Source: DASWJZ01 sp963792885
Lineage (GTDB): Bacteria; Pseudomonadota; Alphaproteobacteria; Rhizobiales; Afifellaceae
DNA: 64,000 bases
NCBI GenBank assembly: GCA_963792885.1
Contig: CAWBXX010000006.1
Coordinates: forward strand, 248,001 to 312,000
Direction: 5' to 3'
Below are positions 1 through 8,583 of this stretch, piece by piece. Under the pieces are notes generated by a model, which was given only the letters and a program-made list of their open reading frames with translations, did no database searches and was not told the origin of the DNA. Every line of letters begins with the position of its first letter. The first letter of the stretch is position 1. A program made the translations under genes and the position numbers.

Positions 1-237
1 CCCCAGCGCCAACACCTCGCCGACGAGCTCGTGCCCGAGCACCGTGCCGGGCCCGGCGCTGCCGGTCTTGAGCTTGAAGAGATCGGTGCCACAAAAGCCG
101 ACAACGCGAAGGTCGAGCACCATCTCGCCACGGCCAGGAACCGGGAGGGGACGAGCCTCAAGAATTGTGCCCTCGCCGCCGGTGCAGGCGACGACGAAAT
201 GGGTGTCGGCGGGCTTTCTCGCGGGTGCGGCGTTCAT
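1..237 (-). CDS. Zn-dependent alcohol dehydrogenase, N-terminal part
   Basis: The first 79 codons of a medium-chain (GroES-fold) zinc alcohol dehydrogenase; the rest lies beyond the left edge. The GFCGTD motif supplies the cysteine ligand (C49) of the catalytic zinc, and GHE (H69-E70) follows at the usual spacing. The start ATG (complement of 235-237) is the only plausible one. About 20 residues precede the first beta strand, slightly longer than usual. The substrate cannot be told from this fragment. The gene is transcribed away from the MarR gene to its right, on the same strand. Confidence 0.8.
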   Translation of the reverse strand, partial: MNAAPARKPADTHFVVACTGGEGTILEARPLPVPGRGEMVLDLRVVGFCGTDLFKLKTGSAGPGTVLGHELVGEVLALG

Positions 238-277
238 GCCCGACCTTCTAACGGGCTTTGTGGCGGAATCCAGCGCC

Positions 278-727
278 CTAGGCGTCGTCGTCGAGCCCGC
301 GCAGGGCGGCGATCAGGTCGCGGAACCCCTTGACGCCAAGCTTTGTCCGGTAGGCGTCCTCGATCGCCAGCTTCACGCTGTTGGCATCGCCGAGCATCGA
401 CAGGCCGGCGCGGGTGAAGACGACGATGTTCCCGCGCTTGTCCGCGGGGTTGGGACGCCGCGCGACGACGCCCTCGGCGACTAGCTCGTCGACGAGCTGC
501 TGGACGGCCTGCTTGCTCAGGCCCATCCGCTTGACCAGATCGCTCTGGGGGATACCGTCGCGTTCGAGAAAGCCGATGACGTTCGAGCGCGCCTCGCCGA
601 ACCAGGGATAGCCGCGCTCGCGCATCCCGGCGTCGAACGCCTCCTTCCATTGCCGGCTCGCTCGCCAGAGACGCCAGCCGACGTGGTCGAGCAGTGGCGG
701 CATGTTTTCGTCAAGAGGCTTGACCAT
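278..727 (-). CDS. MarR family transcriptional regulator
   Basis: A 149-residue winged-helix regulator. The recognition region (about residues 55-105) contains SDLVKRMGLSKQAVQQLVDEL, followed by a DKRG wing typical of MarR proteins. Such dimers usually repress their own promoter and a divergent gene and respond to small phenolic or oxidant ligands. I chose the ATG at 727 because AGGA lies 9 bases upstream (complement of 737-740); an in-frame TTG at 736 has no such site. Two copies of GTCAAG-N3-CTTGAC, one upstream and one over codons 2-6, are its probable operators. The divergent gene is a cupin, a plausible target. Confidence 0.85.
   Translation of the reverse strand: MVKPLDENMPPLLDHVGWRLWRASRQWKEAFDAGMRERGYPWFGEARSNVIGFLERDGIPQSDLVKRMGLSKQAVQQLVDELVAEGVVARRPNPADKRGNIVVFTRAGLSMLGDANSVKLAIEDAYRTKLGVKGFRDLIAALRGLDDDA
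710..724. promoter_or_regulatory. Inverted repeat GTCAAG-N3-CTTGAC, copy 1 (putative MarR operator)
   Basis: Perfect 6-base arms around AGG. The site lies inside the first codons of the MarR gene and matches the arms of copy 2 at 746-760 exactly. The centres are 36 bases apart. Repression by roadblock or by looping between the two sites is an inference. Confidence 0.5.
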
Positions 728-745
728 TATTGGCAATCCTGTATG

Positions 746-760
746 GTCAAGTATCTTGAC
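746..760. promoter_or_regulatory. Inverted repeat GTCAAG-N3-CTTGAC, copy 2 (putative MarR operator)
   Basis: Perfect 6-base arms around TAT, in the gap between the divergent MarR and cupin genes. Each arm contains TTGAC, so the repeat may overlap a -35 element on one or both strands. Its arms are identical to those of copy 1. Confidence 0.55.
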
Positions 761-819
761 TTTCTGTTAAGGGCGCAACGCTGAACCGTGCGCCGTCAGA
801 CCAAAGAGGAGCCGCCGTC

Positions 820-1194
820 ATGCCTGTCATCCCCGCCGCCGACGCCCCTAGCTTCGATATTCCCGGCGTTCGCTTCACCGGACTTGCTTCGCCGAGCCGC
901 GGCGCGCGCGAAACGGCGGTGTGGCGGGTTTCCATGGCGCCGTCCACCGAGCCGCTGACGCATCGCTTGACGCGCGAGGAGATTTTTGTCGCGATCGCCG
1001 GCAAGGGTCGCTTCAAGATCGGCGACGAGGAGTTCGACGTCGCGACCGGCGGGGCGGTGATCGTGCCGGAAGACACGGATTTCGCGCTCTCCAATCCGCA
1101 CGACGTCCCGTTCGAAGCCCTGGCCGTGCTCCCTGTCGGCGGCCGCGCGAAGATCGGCGACGAGCCAGCCTTCACGCCGCCCTGGGCGGAGTGA
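820..1194 (+). CDS. Cupin domain protein
   Basis: A 124-residue single-domain cupin. Conserved barrel positions show as HRLTREEIFVAIAGKGRFKIGDEEF (His and Glu of motif 1, about residues 48-72) and VIVPEDTDFALSNP (about 82-95). The motif-2 histidine seems to be missing or shifted, so metal binding is uncertain. A strong AGAGGAG ribosome site lies 7 bases before the ATG. It is divergent from the MarR gene and shares its operator region, so it may be induced by that regulator's ligand. The substrate is unknown. Confidence 0.75.
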   Translation: MPVIPAADAPSFDIPGVRFTGLASPSRGARETAVWRVSMAPSTEPLTHRLTREEIFVAIAGKGRFKIGDEEFDVATGGAVIVPEDTDFALSNPHDVPFEALAVLPVGGRAKIGDEPAFTPPWAE

Positions 1195-1200
1195 CGGCGT

Positions 1201-1449
1201 CTACTTCGCGTCAAAAGGCTCCGTGCCGACGGCCTTGCCCTCTTGCGCGCGGATCTTCTCCACGCGCTCTTCGGCTTGCGCAAGCAGTGCCTCGCAGCGC
1301 GTTTTCAAGGCCTCGCCGCGCTCGTAGATCGCGATCAATTCCTCAAGCGCCACGTCGCCGCGCTCAAGCTTCGTCACGATCGCCTCAAGTTCCTTCAGCG
1401 CCGCTTCGAAGGTGAGCGTGCCCGCGTCTGGAAGGGGGGTATCCGACAA
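1201..1449 (-). CDS. xseB: Exodeoxyribonuclease VII small subunit
   Basis: An 82-residue XseB-type protein, the small helical partner of XseA in the single-strand-specific nuclease used in mismatch repair and DNA damage recovery. The core FEAALKELEAIVTKLERGDVALEELIAIYERG (shown here as FEAALKELEAIV and LEELIAIYERG) is the family signature. Length is normal. It starts 11 bases after the stop of the deacetylase-like gene, so the two are probably one transcript. This pairing is common in alphaproteobacteria. Confidence 0.92.
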   Translation of the reverse strand: MSDTPLPDAGTLTFEAALKELEAIVTKLERGDVALEELIAIYERGEALKTRCEALLAQAEERVEKIRAQEGKAVGTEPFDAK

Positions 1450-1459
1450 GTCTTTCTCC

Positions 1460-2386
1460 TCACGCCGTCATCAGCTGGCGGATATGTGCGGCGGCCGACG
1501 CCGCGAGTCCTTTAAGATCATAGCCCCCTTCGAGCATCGCGACGACCCGTCCGCCGGCGGTCTCGTCGGCGATCTGCATCAGCTCGTCCGTGGCCCAGGC
1601 GAAATCCTCTTTGTCCAGGTTGATCTCGGCGAGAGGGTCGCGACGATGCGCGTCGAATCCGGCGGATATCAGGACGAGTTCGGGCTTGAAGGCGCGCACC
1701 GCCGGGAGGATCACCTCGCGGAACGCTGCCTTGAACTCCACCGCGCCGTCGCCCGGCGAGAGCGGCGCGTTGAAGATGTTGCCGACGCCGGTCTCCGATG
1801 GCGCTCCGGTACCGGGAAAGAGCGGCATCTGGTGCGTGGAGGCGTAAAGCACGGTCGGATCGGACCAGAAGATCTCCTGTGTGCCGTTGCCGTGATGCAC
1901 GTCCCAATCGACGATCGCGACTTTGCCCACGCCGTGCTCCTTCTGTGCATGGCGGGCGGCGATGGCAATGTTGTCGAAGAGACAGAAGCCCATGGCCTTG
2001 TCCGTCTCGGCGTGGTGGCCCGGTGGGCGCACGGCGCAGAAGGCGTTCGCGGCCTCGCCCTTCGCGACCGCATTGATGGCATGGAGCCCGGCGCCGATCG
2101 CGCGCATCGCGGCTTCCCACGAGCCGGGTGAGACCGTGGTGTCCAAGTCGATGCGCACCAGCCCCTCTGCGGGGATCGCGCGGTGGATCGCTTCGACGTA
2201 GCTCTCGGCGTGACAAAGAAGCGCCGTTTCCGGCGCGGCGAGCGGTGCCTCGACCCGCACCAGAGCAGCGAAATCGGGGATGTCGAGCGCCGCATGGATG
2301 GCGCGCAGGCGGTCCGGCCGCTCGGGGTGCCCGATCGGCGTCAGATGCTCCAGGAACGCCGCGTGATGCAGGAGGAGGGTGGTCAA
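1460..2386 (-). CDS. Histone deacetylase superfamily hydrolase (AcuC/AphA type)
   Basis: A zinc-dependent amidohydrolase of the arginase/deacetylase fold, 308 residues. Diagnostic motifs are RPPGHHAE, DWDVHHGNGTQ (metal ligands and catalytic His pair) and GFDAH. Bacterial members deacetylate acetyl-lysine or acetylpolyamines; the substrate here is not deducible. I chose the TTG at 2386 because the protein then opens with TLLLHHAAFLEH as in relatives. A longer frame to 2530 only reads across the neighbouring gene's 3' end. It is upstream of xseB in the same direction. Confidence 0.85.
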   Translation of the reverse strand: MTTLLLHHAAFLEHLTPIGHPERPDRLRAIHAALDIPDFAALVRVEAPLAAPETALLCHAESYVEAIHRAIPAEGLVRIDLDTTVSPGSWEAAMRAIGAGLHAINAVAKGEAANAFCAVRPPGHHAETDKAMGFCLFDNIAIAARHAQKEHGVGKVAIVDWDVHHGNGTQEIFWSDPTVLYASTHQMPLFPGTGAPSETGVGNIFNAPLSPGDGAVEFKAAFREVILPAVRAFKPELVLISAGFDAHRRDPLAEINLDKEDFAWATDELMQIADETAGGRVVAMLEGGYDLKGLAASAAAHIRQLMTA

Positions 2387-2459
2387 AGGGAATCTGCCGC
2401 GCTTTCCCGGGGCATCTGCCCGCTCGCACCGCGCCGCGTCAATCCCGACCGCGGTTCCT

Positions 2460-3481
2460 TTATGGGGTGGGGTCGCGCGGGGCTGCAGCGCGCGCGAGGC
2501 GATCGTTGATGGCTTCGCCGAGTCCGTCATGCGGGATCGGCGCCACGGCGATACCAGATGCTCCGCTTGCGTCGAGAATCGGCCAGGAAGGCGAAGAGGT
2601 TCGCCGCCGCCTCGACGAGGTCGCCGGAGGGGCTGAGATTCTTCTGCGCGACGGCGTGCCCTGCGTCCGGGGTTGGCGTCGGCCCGAAGGCGAGAAGCGC
2701 TTCCCCTGGCCCTACCGATGCTGCATCGAGCCGCAGTGGCAGATGCGGCGCGTAGTGGCTGGAAAGCATGCCAGGCGCTGTAACGGGGTCGCCAGCGGAG
2801 GCGCGACGAAGCGCCTCGCCGAGCGTCGCCTCGATTGCCTCCGCGGGAATGCCGCCGGGGCGAAGCAGCATCGGCTTGTCTCCGGCAAGCGCGACGATCG
2901 TGGATTCAAGCCCGACCGTGCATGGCCCAGCGTCGACGACGACTGCGACCTTGTCGCCGAGCTGTGCGATCACATGCTCCGCGCGCGTGGCGCTCAGCCG
3001 ACCGGACAGGTTGGCGGAGGGGGCGGCGAGCGCGCCGCCGAGCGCCGCGATCACGTCGTGCGCAGGCCCGTGGGGGACACGAAGGGCTATGGTCGAAAGT
3101 CCGGCCGTCACCAGCGGGTGGACCGGCGCCGCAGCCACAAGCGGCACGACGAGCGTCAGCGGTCCCGGCCAGAATTGCTCCACGAGCGCTTCCGCGCGCG
3201 CCTCGAGCATGCCCGTAGTGCCGCGCCATCGCCGCATCAGTTACGTGGCAGATGAGCGGATTGAAGCGCGGGCGGCCCTTGGCCTCGAAGATGCGCGCGA
3301 CAGCGGCTCCGTTGGCCGCGTCGGCGGCGAGGCCGTAAACCGTCTCTGTCGGTAGCGCGACGAGCATTCCGGCGCGAAGCGCCGACGCGGCTTCGGCGAC
3401 GATTTCGGCGGAATTCTTCCCGGTCAGGATGAGATGGCGCACCGCCGCGCTTTCGCCCGCAGGCGACGAGGCGTCAAGCAC
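2460..3481 (-). pseudogene. tsaC: L-threonylcarbamoyladenylate synthase (Sua5/YrdC), two frameshifts
   Basis: Makes threonylcarbamoyl-AMP for the t6A modification of tRNAs, normally essential. The N-terminal YrdC part is clear (LPTETVYGLAADA, KGRPRFNPLICHV). The frame breaks near 3211-3214, where one extra base separates ARHYG from MLEARAEALVEQFWPGPLTLVV. It breaks again near 2580 before ILDASGASGIAVAPIPHDGL, which then runs to a TAA at 2460-2462. Restored, it is a long-form protein with a C-terminal Sua5 domain, of normal length. GTG at 3481 or 3442 could start it; the latter leaves more room for a promoter. Two single-base insertions in an essential gene suggest sequence error rather than loss. 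Confidence 0.85.
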
Positions 3482-3510
3482 TGGTATAAGAGGAGAGGGG
3501 AGAGACGCTC

Positions 3511-5280
3511 ATGTATCGCGCGCCGGTTTCCGACATCACCTTCACGCTGAAGCACGTCGCCGGGCTTTCTAACACCATTGCCGAGGGCGCCTTTCCGGAG
3601 CTCAGCGAGGATCTGGTCGATGCGGTCATCGCCGAGGCGGGTCGCTTCGCGTCCGAGGAGCTGTCGCCGCTCAACCGAGTCGGCGATCTGGAGGGCGCGC
3701 GGCTTGTCGACGGCGCGGTCGCAACACCGACCGGCTGGCGACGCGCCTATGAAGACTGGTGCGCCGGCGGCTGGAATGGCCTTGCCGCGCCGGAGGACTT
3801 CGGCGGGCAGGGGCTGCCGCGCTCGCTTTCCACAGCGGTACACGAGATCTGGAACGGCGGGTGCATGGCGTTCGCGCTCTGCCCGCTTCTGACCGCGGGC
3901 GCCATCGACGCGCTTCTGCAGCACGGCAGCGACACGCTCAAGGCGCAGTATCTGCCGAAGCTCGTCTCCGGCACCTGGACGGCGACCATGAACCTGACCG
4001 AGCCGCAGGCGGGCTCCGATCTCGGGGCGCTGACGACCAGGGCGGAGCCGCGCGGCGACGGAACCTATCGCCTCTTCGGCCAGAAGATATTCATTACCTA
4101 TGGCGAGCACGACCTAGCCGAGAACATCGTGCATCTGGTGCTCGCCCGCCTTCCCGACGCGCCGGCGGGATCGAAGGGGATATCGCTTTTCCTTGTACCG
4201 AAATTCCTGGTCGCCGACGACGGCGCAATTGGCGAGCGGAACGACGTCGTCTGCGCAGGGCTTGAGAAGAAGCTCGGCATCCACGGCTCGCCCACCTGCA
4301 CGATGCATTACGGCGACGGACGCTTCGGCGACGAGGCGGGCGCGATCGGCTGGCTTGTCGGCGAAGAGCATCGCGGGCTCCATTGCATGTTCACGATGAT
4401 GAATGCGGCGCGGCTGGCGGTTGGCATCCAAGGCGTCGGGCAAGCCGAGCTCGCGCTGCAGCAGGCGAGCGCGTATGCAAACGAGCGCAGGCAGGGGAGG
4501 GCACCCGGCGCGACGGGCACAGACATGAGCCTGATCGCGGAGCATCCGGACGTGCGCCGCATGCTGATGACCATGCGGGCGCTCACCGAGGCTTCTCGCG
4601 CGCTCTGCTATTGCTGCGCGCTGGCGGCCGATCTCGGCGACAGGACGCGCGTCGATCTGCTGACGCCGGTTGCCAAGGCGTTCTCGACCGACGCCGGCGT
4701 CGAGGTCGCCTCGCTCGGCATTCAAGTCCACGGCGGCGCCGGCTATATCGAGCAGACGGGTGCCGCGCAGATCCTGCGCGATTCGCGCATTGCGCCGATC
4801 TACGAGGGCACGAACGGCATCCAGGCGATCGACCTCGTGATGCGCAAGCTGCCGCTTGAAGACGGCGGCGTTCTGCGCAAGCTCGTCGCCGAGCTTCGCG
4901 CGATCGCGGAGCAGGCGCGGGGTGCGAACCGCGAGGATTTCGGGCAGCTCGGGATGCGCGTCGCAGCGAGCCTCGACGATCTCGAAGGTGCGAGCTCGCA
5001 TCTCCTGGCGCTGCTTCAGGCCGGCAAGATGGCGGAGGCGCTTGCAGGTGCCGCGCCCTATCTCCGGCTCTTCGGTCTCGCAGTAGGGGGCGCCTACCTT
5101 GCGAAGGGCGCGCTTGCCGCGCGCGACGACTCGACGGCGCATGGCAAGCTCCGCATCGCCACCGCGCGCTTCATGGCCGAGCGGCTCATCCCTGAGACGG
5201 CGGCGCTGAAGGGCGCCGTCATCGACGGCGCCGAAGCTGTGCTTGGCGTCGATGCCGCCCTTTTCGCGGAACCCCAATGA
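3511..5280 (+). CDS. Acyl-CoA dehydrogenase, long (DmdC-like) type
   Basis: A 589-residue FAD-dependent acyl-CoA dehydrogenase with the extra C-terminal domain seen in DmdC (3-methylmercaptopropionyl-CoA dehydrogenase) and FadE5-like enzymes. The opening MYRAPVSDITFTLKHVAGL, the flavin-contact stretch NLTEPQAGSDLGAL (about 160-175) and IAPIYEGTNGIQAIDL with the likely catalytic Glu (about 430) are diagnostic. An AGAGGGGAGAG site precedes the ATG. It overlaps the following SDR gene by ATGA, implying translational coupling. Whether the substrate is a fatty acyl-CoA or a sulfur compound is not decidable here. Confidence 0.9.
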   Translation: MYRAPVSDITFTLKHVAGLSNTIAEGAFPELSEDLVDAVIAEAGRFASEELSPLNRVGDLEGARLVDGAVATPTGWRRAYEDWCAGGWNGLAAPEDFGGQGLPRSLSTAVHEIWNGGCMAFALCPLLTAGAIDALLQHGSDTLKAQYLPKLVSGTWTATMNLTEPQAGSDLGALTTRAEPRGDGTYRLFGQKIFITYGEHDLAENIVHLVLARLPDAPAGSKGISLFLVPKFLVADDGAIGERNDVVCAGLEKKLGIHGSPTCTMHYGDGRFGDEAGAIGWLVGEEHRGLHCMFTMMNAARLAVGIQGVGQAELALQQASAYANERRQGRAPGATGTDMSLIAEHPDVRRMLMTMRALTEASRALCYCCALAADLGDRTRVDLLTPVAKAFSTDAGVEVASLGIQVHGGAGYIEQTGAAQILRDSRIAPIYEGTNGIQAIDLVMRKLPLEDGGVLRKLVAELRAIAEQARGANREDFGQLGMRVAASLDDLEGASSHLLALLQAGKMAEALAGAAPYLRLFGLAVGGAYLAKGALAARDDSTAHGKLRIATARFMAERLIPETAALKGAVIDGAEAVLGVDAALFAEPQ

Positions 5281-6104
5281 GCCTCGCCGGGAAGACGCTC
5301 TTCATCACCGGTGCGTCGCGCGGGATCGGGCTCGCCATCGCTCTGCGCGCCGCGAAGGACGGCGCGAATATCGCGATTGCCGCCAAGACAGTGACGCCGC
5401 ATCCGAAGCTCGAAGGCACGATCTACACCGCCGCCGCAGAAATCGAAGCGGCAGGCGGGAAGGCGCTACCGCTTCCGGTCGACATCCGCCACGACGCTGC
5501 GGTCGCAGACGCCATCGCGAAGACGGTGGAGGAATTCGGTGGCATCGACATCGTTGTGAACAACGCCTCGGCGATCAATCTGTCGAAGACGCCCGACATC
5601 GAGATGAAGCGCTTCGATCTCATGCACCAGATCAACGCGCGCGGCACGTTCCTGGTGACGAAGCTTGCGCTGCCATATCTTGAGAAGTCGGCGAACCCGC
5701 ACGTGCTGATGCTTTCGCCGCCGCTCGACATGAAGGCCAAATGGTTCGCGCCACACCTCGCCTACACGATGGCGAAGTTCGGCATGAGCCTTTGCGTGCT
5801 GGGCTTCGCGGAGGAGTTCCGCGCGCGCGGCATTGCGGTCAACGCGCTCTGGCCGCGCACAGCGATCGCGACGGCGGCGATCAAGAACCTGCTCGGCGGC
5901 GAAAAGATCATGCGTGCCTCGCGCACACCGGAAATCCTCGCCGACGCCGCCTATCTGATCTTCAACAAGCCGGCGCGTACGTTCTCCGGGAATTTCCTGA
6001 TCGACGACACCTTCCTCGCATCGGAGGGCGTCACGGATCTGGAGAGATACCGGGTCGATCCGTCCGTGCCGCTCCAGCCGGATTTCTTCGTGCCGGAGGG
6101 GTGA
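5277..6104 (+). CDS. Short-chain dehydrogenase/reductase, HSDL2-like
   Basis: A 275-residue classical-fold SDR. TGASRGIG (residues 11-18) binds the dinucleotide, NNAS is the motif-3 variant, and AYTMAK supplies the catalytic Tyr and Lys. The catalytic serine region reads LMLSPP, as in the HSDL2-like group that carries a conserved PP. It is coupled to the upstream acyl-CoA dehydrogenase by a 4-base overlap, so a joint role in acyl-CoA or lipid oxidation is likely. The substrate is inferred only from context. Confidence 0.88.
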   Translation: MSLAGKTLFITGASRGIGLAIALRAAKDGANIAIAAKTVTPHPKLEGTIYTAAAEIEAAGGKALPLPVDIRHDAAVADAIAKTVEEFGGIDIVVNNASAINLSKTPDIEMKRFDLMHQINARGTFLVTKLALPYLEKSANPHVLMLSPPLDMKAKWFAPHLAYTMAKFGMSLCVLGFAEEFRARGIAVNALWPRTAIATAAIKNLLGGEKIMRASRTPEILADAAYLIFNKPARTFSGNFLIDDTFLASEGVTDLERYRVDPSVPLQPDFFVPEG

Positions 6105-6188
6105 GGGCGCGTCTACCGGTCGCTTGATCTTCTGCTCCGCCTCGTTCATCTAGCTGGCGCGCAGGAATTGCGTGGGGTAACCGTCGAA

Positions 6189-6578
6189 ATGGCTCACACA
6201 GCCGAGCGACCCTCCGATCGCTCCTTTGGTTTTTTGTGGACGGCGGTCTTCGCCGTTCTCGGCGCATGGCCTCTCGCATCGGGCGAGCGGCCACGTATCG
6301 GGCTCTTCGTCGTGGCCGGTGTTTTGGCGCTCATCTCCGTTGTCGCACCGATCCTGCTTAGGCCGCTCAACATAATCTGGCACCGCTTCGGCCTCCTGCT
6401 TAGCAAGGTGCTCTCGCCGGTCGTCCTCGGCGCCATGTTCTTCGTCGTCTTCGCGCCGCTCAGCTGGGCGCTTCGGCTCTTCGGAAAGAATCTTCTTGAG
6501 CGCCGCAAGCCTGATCGACCCACGTACTGGCTGCAGCGTGCCGCGTCGCGTGGCGGCACGCTGCAGGATCAGTTCTAG
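6189..6578 (+). CDS. SxtJ family membrane protein
   Basis: A 129-residue membrane protein matching the SxtJ family, named for a saxitoxin-cluster gene of unknown function. It has a first membrane segment at about residues 17-32, a second (LFVVAGVLALISVVAPILL) at about 40-60, a conserved RPLNIIWHRFGLLL loop, and a third (VVLGAMFFVVFAPL) at about 80-95. I chose the ATG at 6189 over the TTG at 6168. A 9-base gap leads to the DUF5989 gene, then the carbamoyltransferase and SGNH hydrolase. These four gene families commonly travel together. Function is unknown; supporting the carbamoyltransferase at the membrane is an inference. Confidence 0.8.
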   Translation: MAHTAERPSDRSFGFLWTAVFAVLGAWPLASGERPRIGLFVVAGVLALISVVAPILLRPLNIIWHRFGLLLSKVLSPVVLGAMFFVVFAPLSWALRLFGKNLLERRKPDRPTYWLQRAASRGGTLQDQF

Positions 6579-6587
6579 AGCCGCACA

Positions 6588-6738
6588 ATGAGCTTTGCCG
6601 CCGAGTTCCTGCGTTTCCTGTTCACGCGAAAGAAGGTACTGGATGGCGCCCGCCATCCTCTTCCTGGTGATTGTCGGTGGGCTCCTCGTCGTCGCGCATG
6701 GAAGCGTCGTCGCGCCGCTGATCTACACGCTATTCTGA
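6588..6738 (+). pseudogene. DUF5989 small membrane protein, one frameshift
   Basis: A roughly 50-residue single-span protein. It opens MSFAAEFLRFLFTRKK; after one extra base near 6636 the frame continues YWMAPAILFLVIVGGLL and ends GSVVAPLIYTLF, the family's typical tail. The insertion looks like a duplicated G in AAGAAGG. The protein is the usual partner between SxtJ and the carbamoyltransferase. The frame break in so short and well conserved a gene is more likely a sequence error than decay. Function unknown. Confidence 0.7.
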
Positions 6739-6750
6739 GCCGCGTTCACC

Positions 6751-8583
6751 GTGAAAATCGTCGGCATCTCGGCCTACTACCACGATAGCGCCGCTGCCGT
6801 GCTCGTGGACGGCGCGATCGTCGCGGCCGCGCAGGAGGAGCGGTTCAGCCGCAAGAAGCACGACGACGGGTTTCCAACCAATGCGGTTCGCTATTGCCTC
6901 GAAGCCGCCGGATGCGGCCTCGCAGACATTGATCAGATCGTGTTCTACGAAAAGCCGTTCTTGAAGTTCGAGCGGCTGGTTGAGACCTACCTCGCCTTTG
7001 CGCCGCGCGGCTACAAATCTTTCGCTACGGCGATGCCCCTCTGGCTGAAGGAGAAGCTCTTCCAGAAGCGCCTCCTGGTCGACGCACTGAGGGCGGTCGA
7101 TGAGAAGTTTGACCCGGCGCGGCTGCGCTTCGCCGAGCATCATATGAGTCACGCGGCGAGCGCGTTCTATCCCTCGCCGTTCGACGAGGCCGTGGTGCTG
7201 ACGCTCGACGGCGTCGGCGAGTGGGCGACGGCCACGGCCGCGATCGGACGGGGCTCCGAGCTCGTCATCGAGAAGGAGATGCATTTCCCGCATTCGCTCG
7301 GGCTGCTCTACTCCGCCTTCACCTATTATCTCGGCTTCAAGGTCAATTCGGCGGAATACAAGGTCATGGGCCTTGCGCCCTACGGCACCCCGCGCTTCGT
7401 CGATTTGATCAAGAGCACGCTCGTCGACATCAAGGAGGACGGCAGCTTCTGGCTCGACCAGAAATATTTCGACTATTGCACCGGCCTCACGATGACGAAC
7501 GATGCGTTCGCCGATCTCTTCAAGATGCCGGCGCGGCGCGGCGATACCGAGCTTCTGACTCAGTTTCACATGGACGTCGCCGCCTCGCTGCAGGCGGTCA
7601 CCGACGACATCGTCCTGGCGCTCACGCGCGCCCTCGCCAGGGAATACGCTATCCGCAATCTGTGTCTTGCCGGCGGTGTGGCGCTGAACTGCGTCGCGAA
7701 CGGCAAGGTGTTGCGCGACAAGGCCTTCGAGCGGATCTGGATCCAGCCCGCCGCCGGCGATGCGGGGGGCGCTCTCGGCGCTGCTTACGTCGCCTGGCAC
7801 CTCGGTGCCGGCAAGGCGCGCCCGAGCGTGAACCGGGACCGCATGCAGGGGGCGTATCTCGGCCCGGAATTCAGCCAGCGCGAGATCGACGCGCGACTGA
7901 CGAGCGCCGGAGCGGTGTTCAATTCCGTCGACGACGCAGCACTCATCGAACGGACCGCCGACGCGCTCGTCGATGGTAAGGTCGTCGGCTGGTTCCAGGG
8001 ACGGATGGAGTTCGGCCCGCGCGCGCTCGGGGCGCGCTCGATCCTCGGCGATCCGCGCTCGCCGACGATGCAGAAGACCATGAACCTGCGTATCAAATAC
8101 CGCGAGAGCTTCCGCCCGTTCGCGCCATCGGTGCTGCGCGACGAGGTCGCCGACTGGTTCGAGCTCGACGGGGACAGCCCCTACATGCTCCTCGTCGCCG
8201 ACGTGCGGAAGGAGAAGCGGCGGGCGATGACCGCGGAGGAGGAGACGCTCTTCGGCATCGACAAGCTCAACGTGCCGCGCTCCACGATCCCCGCGGTGAC
8301 GCATGTCGACTATTCGGCGCGCGTCCAGACGGTGCACGAGGAGACGAACCCGCGCTATCACGCGCTGATCGCCGCCTTCAAGGCGAGGACCGGCGTGCCG
8401 GTCCTCGTCAACACGAGCTTCAACGTGCGCGGCGAGCCGATCGTTTGCACACCGGAGGACGCCTTCCGCTGCTTCATGGGCACGGAGCTCGACATGCTGG
8501 TTTGCGGTAACGCAATTCTCAGGAAATCGGAGCAGGCGGTGCAGACCCGCGCCGAGCACAAAGAGCAGTTCGAGCTCGACTGA
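6751..8583 (+). CDS. Carbamoyltransferase (CmcH/NodU/SxtI family)
   Basis: A 610-residue O-carbamoyltransferase. Family members use carbamoyl phosphate and ATP, via a carbamoyl-adenylate, to carbamoylate a hydroxyl of a small molecule or sugar. The N-terminal Kae1-like domain starts GISAYYHDSAAAVL and holds the metal motif HHMSHAASAF (about 130) and CLAGGVALNCVANGK (about 305-320). The C-terminal YrdC-like domain has EFGPRALGARSILGDPR (about 420-436) and NTSFNVRGEPIV (about 545). It starts at GTG, 12 bases after DUF5989, and its stop overlaps the next ATG (TGATG). The acceptor is unknown; the cassette suggests an envelope or exported product. Confidence 0.92.
   Translation: MKIVGISAYYHDSAAAVLVDGAIVAAAQEERFSRKKHDDGFPTNAVRYCLEAAGCGLADIDQIVFYEKPFLKFERLVETYLAFAPRGYKSFATAMPLWLKEKLFQKRLLVDALRAVDEKFDPARLRFAEHHMSHAASAFYPSPFDEAVVLTLDGVGEWATATAAIGRGSELVIEKEMHFPHSLGLLYSAFTYYLGFKVNSAEYKVMGLAPYGTPRFVDLIKSTLVDIKEDGSFWLDQKYFDYCTGLTMTNDAFADLFKMPARRGDTELLTQFHMDVAASLQAVTDDIVLALTRALAREYAIRNLCLAGGVALNCVANGKVLRDKAFERIWIQPAAGDAGGALGAAYVAWHLGAGKARPSVNRDRMQGAYLGPEFSQREIDARLTSAGAVFNSVDDAALIERTADALVDGKVVGWFQGRMEFGPRALGARSILGDPRSPTMQKTMNLRIKYRESFRPFAPSVLRDEVADWFELDGDSPYMLLVADVRKEKRRAMTAEEETLFGIDKLNVPRSTIPAVTHVDYSARVQTVHEETNPRYHALIAAFKARTGVPVLVNTSFNVRGEPIVCTPEDAFRCFMGTELDMLVCGNAILRKSEQAVQTRAEHKEQFELD

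Noticed and set aside
2128..3255. 375-codon plus-strand frame opposite tsaC and the deacetylase-like gene
   Set aside because: Crosses two real minus-strand genes and shows no family resemblance.
4114..5277. 387-codon frame antisense to the acyl-CoA dehydrogenase gene
   Set aside because: Same reason: no domain and shadow composition; the sense gene is complete.
6730..8559. 609-codon frame antisense to the carbamoyltransferase gene
   Set aside because: A GC-rich codon shadow: composition is biased to Arg, Glu, Val and His with no recognisable domain, whereas the sense strand is a complete enzyme.
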